Positions 57,577 to 64,000 of a stretch of 64,000 bases of DNA are shown here, piece by piece. The notes beneath the pieces are model-generated. The model had not been told where the DNA came from and ran no database searches. It was given only the letters and a program-made list of their open reading frames with translations. The position numbers and the translations under genes were made by a program. Each line of letters opens with the position of its first letter. Positions within the stretch are counted from its first letter, which is position 1. Source of the DNA: Chitinophagaceae bacterium (GTDB taxonomy: Bacteria > Bacteroidota > Bacteroidia > Chitinophagales > Chitinophagaceae); contig JADKJV010000012.1 in NCBI GenBank assembly GCA_016720825.1, forward strand, positions 49,397 through 113,396, read 5' to 3'.

Positions 57577-60309
57577 ATGAAAACATCTACATGCCGGAAA
57601 CTCATGGTTTTCAGCCTTGCAACCGGCGTTGCTTTTATGGCAACCACCTTAATTTCTGCACAGGTAGTCCGTCCGTACACACTTATTTATTCTGATAACA
57701 TCCGTGGCGGTCATACTATAATCGGAAACACGATCACTGCAGTGTACAGCAGTGGCAGCGGCAGCACAGGTACTGTCAACCTGGCCCAGATGAACGATTT
57801 CAGCACCAGTGGAACGGGCAACTATACGAATGGCCGTACCAGCGCCTATGGTAATGACAATTCAAATATCCAGTTCGTGGATGTAGATGGTATTATACCT
57901 TCCACACCATTAATCATCAGCGGCGACTTCTGGAATTACTCTTCCACAAATGCCCAACCGGCAAGCTGGCCTGCTGTAAACACATTACCGGACGGCCCGG
58001 GAGCCACCCCATTAGGCTATGGTCCAACCGGCACAGTCAAAACAACACTTACTGACCGGAGAACCTACTATTTCACAAAAACAGTTACACTGAACCCGGC
58101 CTTGTACAGCAGTTTTACTTTCAGCCTTACACTGGATGACGGCGCAGTGGTTTATGTGAACGGTGTTGAAGCCGGAAGAATTAATATGGGAACCGGGGCT
58201 GTGGACTATAATACAGATGCCTCTTCCAATATAGAACCGGAGCAATTATCCACATTCACAGTTACAAGTACATCCCTGTTTATAAACGGTTCCAATACAA
58301 TCCAGGTGGAAGTCCACACCTCCGCCAGTAATGAAACCGGAACCGATGATTTGTATTTTGACCTTGCCCTGGATGGGAATGCAGCCGGTCAGACAACCAA
58401 TTCTTCTTCAGCCAACCTCACACTTCCTGCCGGAACGAATACTGTTAAATTTGCCCGTTTATACTGGGGTGGAAGGATTTCAGATGGAATCGGCGTATCT
58501 GATAACCTGAATCTGCGGACAGCAAAAATCAAATTCAATAGCGAAGGTTACCAAACCCTGACTGCAGCTGCAGGTGCAATTGACAAATCACTTATCAACA
58601 CCAGCACCAGCGATTCTGCCTATGAAGTGTATTTTGATGTGACGGCTTATGTGAACCAGCGCAAGTCCGGAACATATAGCGTGGCCGATATTACTGCATC
58701 CACCGGCGCTATCAGTGGCGGCGGATATTTTGGCGGCTGGTCTCTGGTGGTTGTATATGAAAACCTGTCATTATCATTTTCAAGTGTCAGGGTGTATGAT
58801 GGTTACCTCCAGGTTTTCCAGAATGGTTCAGTCACTTCACAAACTATTACCCTCAATGGGCTGAATCCCCCGGCAACATTCCTGCTGCCCAGTGATGCTT
58901 ATATGTCTATGGTAGCATGGGAAGGGGATGCAAACCTGGCCGCTTCCGACCCAAACCCCAATGGTGATTTCATCAAGGTGAACGGGAAAGTGGTATCTGA
59001 TGCAGTGAATCCGTCTTCTAATTTCTGGAATGGCACTATTTCACGGAACGGAGCACACCTGGAAGGAATGAAAAATCCTGATTTTAAAAACCAGATGGGT
59101 ATTGATATTGATGAAGTGCAAATTGGTTCCGGATACGGACTCAGTCCATCCACCACCGATGTGAGTGTTGAATTTGGTACTGAAGCCGACCAGTATTTCC
59201 CCAGCATATTTGCCTTTACGATGCAAACCCGGCCACCACAGGTCCAGCTTGATAAAATGGTGAAGGATACTGCTTCAGGAAATGAACCCTGGCAGATCCC
59301 GAACAATGTGCTTAACCCGAATGAAATACTCACTTATACCATTGTTGGTAAGAACCAGGGAAACGGAAATGCCATGAATTGTGTTATTGCAGATACAATT
59401 CCCGGAGCTCTTACTTATCGTACCGGATCACTCAGGGTAAATGCACCCACTCCCGGTATTACACCCGGAATTAAAACTGAAGCAGGCAATGATGATGCTG
59501 CACAAAAATCAAGTTTTGGAGGAAAAGATTATGTGAAATTCTTTATTGGCACCGGTGCCACTGCAACCAGTGGTGGTATACTGGCCCCGAATGATTCATT
59601 CAGTGTCCAGTTCCAGTGTATCGTACCTCCCAATGCATCTGCATTGAACTTTGTATCCAATACAGCCCGGATCACTGGTACCGAACAGGATGGTACAACA
59701 CCGTTTGTGGATGATGGTACAGCCATCATCGGGCCGTTGGGAATCGGCTTGCCGGTACAACTGACTGAATTCACCGTTCAAAAAGAAAACAGTAATGCCG
59801 TTTTGCAGTGGACCACTGTCACTGAAATGAAAAATGATCATTTCGATATTGAAAGGAGCACCGATGGCGTGCACTTTACCACTATGGGTACTGTAAACGG
59901 GAAAGGCACTACTGCTGTTACAAACCACTATGTATATTATGATCCCGTAGCTGGTATCCGTGAGATGCTGTACTACAGGCTGAAGATTGTGGACATGGAT
60001 AACAAAGGTTTTTACAGCCGGGTTATAGCCTTACGGCCGGATGGATCCCCGATGGTACAGAACGTAACAGTGTACCCCAACCCGTTCCAGGGTAATGTAA
60101 GGTTGTTGTTCAACAGCACACAGGATATGACAATTACTATCCGTATCAGTAATATGAGTGGCCAGACAGAAAGCCAGAACAGTGTGTCTGTGCAAAAAGG
60201 CCAGAATATTATTGTAGTATCCAATTCCGGGGCAATCAGTGCCGGATCACATATCATGGAAATTATCTGGTCAGACGGCAGGGTAACACAAAAAATTATT
60301 AAACAATAA
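57577..60309 (+). CDS. Large secreted protein with DUF11 domain and T9SS sorting signal
   Basis: 910 residues from the ATG at 57577, chosen for its signal peptide (LMVFSLATGVAFMATTLISAQ). Residues 100-260 hold a PA14-like or carbohydrate-binding beta domain (YSSFTFSLTLDDGAVVYVNGVEAGR). Residues about 600-720 are a DUF11 conserved repeat (ILTYTIVGKNQGNGNAMNCVIADTIPGALTY). The C-terminus NVTVYPNPFQGNVRLLF ... ITIRISNMSGQ is a type A T9SS signal. It is exported through the type IX secretion system and anchored to the surface; adhesion or glycan binding is likely. The function is not known. Confidence 0.8.
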   Translation: MKTSTCRKLMVFSLATGVAFMATTLISAQVVRPYTLIYSDNIRGGHTIIGNTITAVYSSGSGSTGTVNLAQMNDFSTSGTGNYTNGRTSAYGNDNSNIQFVDVDGIIPSTPLIISGDFWNYSSTNAQPASWPAVNTLPDGPGATPLGYGPTGTVKTTLTDRRTYYFTKTVTLNPALYSSFTFSLTLDDGAVVYVNGVEAGRINMGTGAVDYNTDASSNIEPEQLSTFTVTSTSLFINGSNTIQVEVHTSASNETGTDDLYFDLALDGNAAGQTTNSSSANLTLPAGTNTVKFARLYWGGRISDGIGVSDNLNLRTAKIKFNSEGYQTLTAAAGAIDKSLINTSTSDSAYEVYFDVTAYVNQRKSGTYSVADITASTGAISGGGYFGGWSLVVVYENLSLSFSSVRVYDGYLQVFQNGSVTSQTITLNGLNPPATFLLPSDAYMSMVAWEGDANLAASDPNPNGDFIKVNGKVVSDAVNPSSNFWNGTISRNGAHLEGMKNPDFKNQMGIDIDEVQIGSGYGLSPSTTDVSVEFGTEADQYFPSIFAFTMQTRPPQVQLDKMVKDTASGNEPWQIPNNVLNPNEILTYTIVGKNQGNGNAMNCVIADTIPGALTYRTGSLRVNAPTPGITPGIKTEAGNDDAAQKSSFGGKDYVKFFIGTGATATSGGILAPNDSFSVQFQCIVPPNASALNFVSNTARITGTEQDGTTPFVDDGTAIIGPLGIGLPVQLTEFTVQKENSNAVLQWTTVTEMKNDHFDIERSTDGVHFTTMGTVNGKGTTAVTNHYVYYDPVAGIREMLYYRLKIVDMDNKGFYSRVIALRPDGSPMVQNVTVYPNPFQGNVRLLFNSTQDMTITIRISNMSGQTESQNSVSVQKGQNIIVVSNSGAISAGSHIMEIIWSDGRVTQKIIKQ

Positions 60310-60345
60310 CAAAACCGGAAAACCGGCGACCAGGATTAACTGCGC

Positions 60346-60383
60346 AGGCTGCTGTTCTCTGTGAAAGAGGCAGCAGCCTTTTT
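60346..60383 (+). terminator. Rho-independent terminator
   Basis: A 9-bp stem (AGGCTGCTG, 60346-60354, with CAGCAGCCT, 60371-60379) is followed by TTTT. It terminates the T9SS protein transcript. The rest of the 301-nt gap to 60610 holds nothing I can name. Confidence 0.85.
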
Positions 60384-60610
60384 CAATCGCAGAATAATCC
60401 GGAACAGGAATTTACTTCTTCTGGAATTCCCTGATCTGTCAGTATTAAAAACTAAACCGTATTAAACGGATTAAACACAGGGGTCACCATATTTTTTATT
60501 CCATTGGTAAACCAGCGCAGATTCTTCCGGGCTAATTAAAATGACAGTCATCAGTAAAACTGATAACCACCCTCATTGATCCCGTCTGATGTTTTACTGA
60601 AAATTATACA

Positions 60611-61426
60611 ATGAAATACCTGATTCCGGTAATCGCATTTTTAGTTTGTTTACAATCCTCCCGGGCGCAATCACCAGTCAGTGATACAGGAACAGGGGTA
60701 ACCGTGTACCTTACATTTGATGACGGTCCTGTAAAAACAAGCTGGCATCTTGTTGATTTGATACGGGCCGACAGCCTGCCTGTTACTGTATTTCTTGTAG
60801 GCCGGTACGTTTTCAGCTCTTCCACCGGCATGTCCATCTTCCGGTACTACAGGGATAATCCGGTCGTTGAAATCGCCAATCACAGTTATAGCCATGCCCG
60901 GAATAAGTACAAAAAATATTATGCGAAGCCCGGCCAGGTTGTCAGTGATATTTTGAAAAATGAAGACTCGTTGCATCTCCGGGAGAAGATTGTCAGATTG
61001 CCGGGAAGAAATACCTGGCGTATCAACGGACGGCAAAGAACGGATCTGACAGACACCCGCCTGGCCGCCGATTCACTGATGAAACTCGGTTACCGGATTT
61101 TCGGCTGGGATGCTGAATGGAGATATGATACGGCCAGCCAATCTTACCTCACGGCCCGGCAACTTATAAGTGTAATGGATTTCCTGGTCCGTCATCACTG
61201 TTCTTTCACACCGGGACATATCGTCATATTGTGTCACGACACAATGCTGGGTGATGAATGGGCCAGGCAGCAAATGGGTTTGTTTATTACAGAAATCAGG
61301 GCCAGGAACTGGAAAATGAAGACGCTGCGGGATTATCCCGGTTGCAGGGATTCCCAGCCGGATCTTTTGGAAACATTGCGGGTAAATAATTTTTTCCTGC
61401 CGAAGTTTTTGCTTCAGCATTTGTAG
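60611..61426 (+). CDS. Secreted polysaccharide deacetylase (NodB/CE4)
   Basis: 271 residues with a signal peptide (LIPVIAFLVCLQSSRAQS). Motif 1 is VYLTFDDGPVKTSW (catalytic base and metal aspartates), motif 2 is NHSYSHARNKY (HxxxH), and motif 3 RLPGRNTWRI. Motif 4 near the end is HIVILCHDTML. It removes acetyl groups from an N-acetylhexosamine polymer in the periplasm or on the surface. All residues needed for CE4 activity are present, in contrast to the NodB domain of the GH9 fusion. Confidence 0.9.
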   Translation: MKYLIPVIAFLVCLQSSRAQSPVSDTGTGVTVYLTFDDGPVKTSWHLVDLIRADSLPVTVFLVGRYVFSSSTGMSIFRYYRDNPVVEIANHSYSHARNKYKKYYAKPGQVVSDILKNEDSLHLREKIVRLPGRNTWRINGRQRTDLTDTRLAADSLMKLGYRIFGWDAEWRYDTASQSYLTARQLISVMDFLVRHHCSFTPGHIVILCHDTMLGDEWARQQMGLFITEIRARNWKMKTLRDYPGCRDSQPDLLETLRVNNFFLPKFLLQHL

Positions 61427-61653
61427 GAATCCGGGATGTCAGCAGAATTTTTATTGACGAAACTGGTTTCCACCAGCCCGGCATGCCATGGAATCACCAT
61501 GCCTGGCTTCCATACATGATCCGGATCAAATCCTGTCACCGTTTTTTAAGGTTCTTTCCATTTTTTAACCATTTGTGCATATTCATGCATTGTGGTGCAA
61601 GATCATAAAAAAATAACCGCCAATAGTTTAATTTGATTTTGTAAAAGGCTCTT

Positions 61654-61890
61654 ATGTATCTCTCATACATTTTGGGGATTCCTGTAACCGGTTTTGAACT
61701 CCTCCTGCTCCTGATTGCATTTCTCATCTGGTGTGTGGCGCTGGTCGCCGTGGCAAACGGGAAATTTTATGACCCGGCCACAAAAATCTGCTGGTTCTTC
61801 CTGATACTTTTCCTGAACATCGCCGGCGTAATCCTTTTTATTTTCTGGGGAAGGAAAGAAATCAACTACGGAAAGCATGATAAGCCATGA
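61654..61890 (+). CDS. PLDc_N-type small membrane protein
   Basis: 78 residues, two transmembrane helices (FELLLLLIAFLIWCVALVAVANG and ICWFFLILFLNIAGVILFIFWG), a short loop DPATK and a soluble tail GRKEINYGK. It matches the phospholipase D N-terminal membrane domain, which also occurs alone as a small inner-membrane protein. Function unknown. Confidence 0.75.
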   Translation: MYLSYILGIPVTGFELLLLLIAFLIWCVALVAVANGKFYDPATKICWFFLILFLNIAGVILFIFWGRKEINYGKHDKP

Positions 61891-61908
61891 ACTATTAAAT
61901 CCTGAACA

Positions 61909-63213
61909 ATGATACGCTTAGCCAGGAAACACAAGAATTTCTTAACAACATTTCTGATTGCGGCCTTCTTCATACCGCGATACTCAACGGCACAGACAGC
62001 TCTCCACCAGCTTGAAGCCTGGGCGGGCCGGAGTGCATCCAGCGTTTATGCACCCGCGCCATCGAACCCTTACGGTGGAGGCAGTTACCGTGTTCCATTC
62101 AAAAAATCGGATGCCACACTCAGGCAGGAAGCCCGTGATCATTATGATAAAGGCCTCCGGGAAATGAACAGCCGGAACTGGGAAGAAGCCGTCCGCCTGC
62201 TGAAAAAAGCTGTCCGGAAAGATAACAGCAATTCATATTACAGTGCAAAACTGCAGGAAGCAGAACGGGCACTGGAAGCAGAACGCGCAGCCAATAAAGC
62301 TTACCAGGAAAAAAAGAAAAGGGAAGAAGAGCAATATCGCCAGCAACAGGCTGAACAGAACAGACTGGAAGCTGCCAGAATAGAAAAAGAACGCCGGGAA
62401 CAGGAAGCCATTCACCAAAAACTGGAAGACGCGGAGAATACCATACTGGCTTTCCGGAAAGACATTAAAAATGCACAGGGTTACATGAAGAATTATATTA
62501 AAGCCCTGCAGAATAATAACAGCGAACTGGAAAAATGGGCTGCCACTACGGATGAGGCGTATAATAATGTACTGAACAACAGCAAGGGTTATCTCGCCGG
62601 TATGTTTATTAAATACAACCTGATGGGCTGCCTGAAAGGGGAAGTACAGAAAGATGTTTTCAAAAAGATGGGCAACCTGATGCATTCATCCAATCCTGCT
62701 ATCCAGAAATGGCTGGCGAACCAGCTTAAAAACGCAGATATCCGGATGGATAAACTGCAGGATGTAATTGACCGTGTATCACTCGGTGGTGACCTGGCAG
62801 AGATCATCGGGAGTGACCCCGAAAAAGCAGGCTATAACCTGAAGATCCTGTCATTCCTGAATGGTGTTTTGGAAACCTCGCATATCACAGCTTACGAAAC
62901 ATTCATGAAAAAATACCTGGGCGCCATGCCTGGTGAATATTTTGAGCAGGCAAAAATGATTGGTGAAACCTATTCAGACCTTGCGGCTATTTGTTACAGC
63001 TGGTATTCCATCCGCAAACTGAATACGGACAATGAAGACATGGCACAGAAAATAGCGTTACTCTCAGCCGGCATGGAACAACGTATGCACGAAATTGAGT
63101 GCCTGAAAGACTGCATGAAAAATTATACGGATCGTTGCCTGGAAAACTGTACCGGCAAAACCCGGTGGTCAACACCACCTCCCCCACTGATGTTTGAATA
63201 CCGTAAATGGTAA
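61909..63213 (+). CDS. Secreted coiled-coil protein, unknown
   Basis: 434 residues with a signal peptide (LTTFLIAAFFIPRYSTAQT). A TPR-like helical segment (ARDHYDKGLREMNSRNWEEAVRLLKKAVRKD) leads into a long charged coiled coil (AEQNRLEAARIEKERREQEAIHQKLEDAE, about residues 110-190) and then a globular helical domain. The end has a cysteine-rich patch, HEIECLKDCMKNYTDRCLENC, unusual for the protein. Located just before the WG-repeat gene by 12 nt, so possibly one operon. Confidence 0.7.
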   Translation: MIRLARKHKNFLTTFLIAAFFIPRYSTAQTALHQLEAWAGRSASSVYAPAPSNPYGGGSYRVPFKKSDATLRQEARDHYDKGLREMNSRNWEEAVRLLKKAVRKDNSNSYYSAKLQEAERALEAERAANKAYQEKKKREEEQYRQQQAEQNRLEAARIEKERREQEAIHQKLEDAENTILAFRKDIKNAQGYMKNYIKALQNNNSELEKWAATTDEAYNNVLNNSKGYLAGMFIKYNLMGCLKGEVQKDVFKKMGNLMHSSNPAIQKWLANQLKNADIRMDKLQDVIDRVSLGGDLAEIIGSDPEKAGYNLKILSFLNGVLETSHITAYETFMKKYLGAMPGEYFEQAKMIGETYSDLAAICYSWYSIRKLNTDNEDMAQKIALLSAGMEQRMHEIECLKDCMKNYTDRCLENCTGKTRWSTPPPPLMFEYRKW

Positions 63214-63225
63214 ACTGATAAACTC

Positions 63226-64000
63226 ATGAAAAATAAAATACTGGCCTGGATACTGACCTGCTTTTTAATTCCTGTTACCGGTTATACACAAATGAACGGT
63301 TATGCAAAAACGATTGACGCCTTTATGCTGAATAAATCGCCGGTAAAAAACATCGACATGCAGGATGAAATGTACCTGATGCCGGTACAGGCTGCAGGCT
63401 ATTTTGCCTTTTTAGATATCCGCACAAAAGATACTATTGCCGGTGGCAGGTAGATTCCGTCAAGCCATTCTACAGTTACTCAAAACCAGGACTGACACCC
63501 GTAAAAAGAACGCAAATGGGGGCATGATCCAAATATGGAAAGAACTGACACCTTGTGGATTCGATGAAGTGGATTTTGAAAATCATGAATTGTATAAGAG
63601 AAGTGAAAAAAAGAGAGGCAGACCGGCTATGTGAACAGGCAGGTAAATCCTACCCTGCCTTTATACTTCGCTCGCAACTGATATTGGCAATAAAATTTGG
63701 GTGGAAAAAGATAAAAAATGGGGATTGTATAACGTCAACGGTGAAGTGATCAGCCAGCCCCGGTTTGACGGGTTCCAGACTTTTGCTGATGGTCTTGCCT
63801 GGGTAAAGAACGGAGAGAAATGGGGATTTATCAATGAGGCCGGCGTCATGCTGATCAGTGCTACGTACGACTGGGCCCAGCCTTTCAGTGATGGACTGGC
63901 TGTTGTGAGCAAAGATGGGCTAAATGGTTAGCAGATAAACAAGGGGAAGAAGTGATTACCTGATGTATGAAAGTGCGCAACCATTCAGTGAAGGTCTGGC
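63226..64000 (+). CDS. WG-repeat protein, fragmented by indels and cut by the window end
   Basis: A secreted protein starting MKNKILAWILTCFLIPVTGYTQ. After about 75 residues the frame is lost at 63449-63450 (one G missing; adding it restores VDSVKPFYSYSKPGLTPVKR). It is further disrupted between 63520 and 63690. From about 63690 two WG repeats are clear: KKWGLYNVNGEVISQPRFDGF and EKWGFINEAGVMLISATYDW, each ending in a SDGLA/ADGLA-type segment. Another break lies near 63930, after which ESAQPFSEGL starts a further repeat. The end lies beyond the window. WG repeats are beta-rich protein-binding units. Confidence 0.65.

Noticed and set aside
63437..63634. Separate 65-residue gene
   Set aside because: Starts inside the WG-repeat gene after an indel and has no motif or start context.

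Overview
The window looks like a chromosomal segment of a Bacteroidota bacterium, most likely from the Chitinophagaceae/Sphingobacteriia side. The evidence is a type IX secretion C-terminal signal (YPNPF) on a 900-residue surface protein, Bacteroidota-type promoters (TTTG, about 20 nt, TAnnTTTG), Bacteroidota lipoprotein signals (ISCKK, SSCVKD), GH9/GH29/GH130 enzymes, and interspersed ACCACA...TGTGGT hairpin repeats. I found no tRNA, rRNA, insertion sequence, prophage or CRISPR array.

Layout. (1) 0.2-5.3 kb: sulfur-amino-acid genes: a trans-sulfuration PLP enzyme, then a tight metY-metX-hom operon behind a promoter and a hairpin-rich 157-nt leader. (2) 5.4-30 kb: a large surface-polysaccharide locus with an initiating sugar transferase, eight other glycosyltransferases, a sugar-nucleotide epimerase, a flippase, two O-antigen ligase/polymerase-like membrane proteins, a NodB deacetylase fused to a GNAT domain, an amidohydrolase and two SAM methyltransferases. 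Embedded in it is an unusual run of four radical SAM enzymes (three with an N-terminal cobalamin-binding-type domain) and a nucleotidyltransferase-domain protein. (3) 30-44 kb: periplasmic and surface proteins, a thioredoxin, GH9-NodB and GH29 enzymes, a haem-motif lipoprotein, a serine hydrolase, a W/Y-rich protein with a Q/P tail, and a GH130 phosphorylase paired with a long glycosyltransferase. (4) 44-50 kb: small proteins typical of envelope or general stress regulons (Lmo0937-like, CsbD, holin-X-like, YtxH, cupin, AraC regulator), with four intergenic copies of one palindrome-based motif, TGTGAATTATATAA. (5) 50-57 kb: a seven-gene minus-strand operon: phosphate-selective porin, lamin-tail lipoprotein, an unknown protein that may be a second triphosphate-tunnel protein, a CYTH enzyme, a DASS anion transporter, a PiT phosphate transporter and DUF47. 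I read it as a phosphate or oligophosphate acquisition pathway running from the outer membrane to the cytoplasm. (6) 57-64 kb: T9SS surface protein, secreted deacetylase, small membrane protein, coiled-coil secreted protein and a fragmented WG-repeat protein that runs off the end.

At least ten genes are split by single-base indels, mostly in homopolymers. In nine of them, undoing the indels restores one family-length frame whose length is a multiple of three; the tenth, the WG-repeat gene at the window end, is too broken to reconstruct fully. I therefore treat all of them as real genes with probable long-read consensus errors, not as pseudogenes. Intergenic DNA is rich in repeats: 86-nt hairpins, strict 7-bp GCAGGNN arrays wrapped around hairpins, three 100-bp tandem units, and an ATTTGG-type heptamer.
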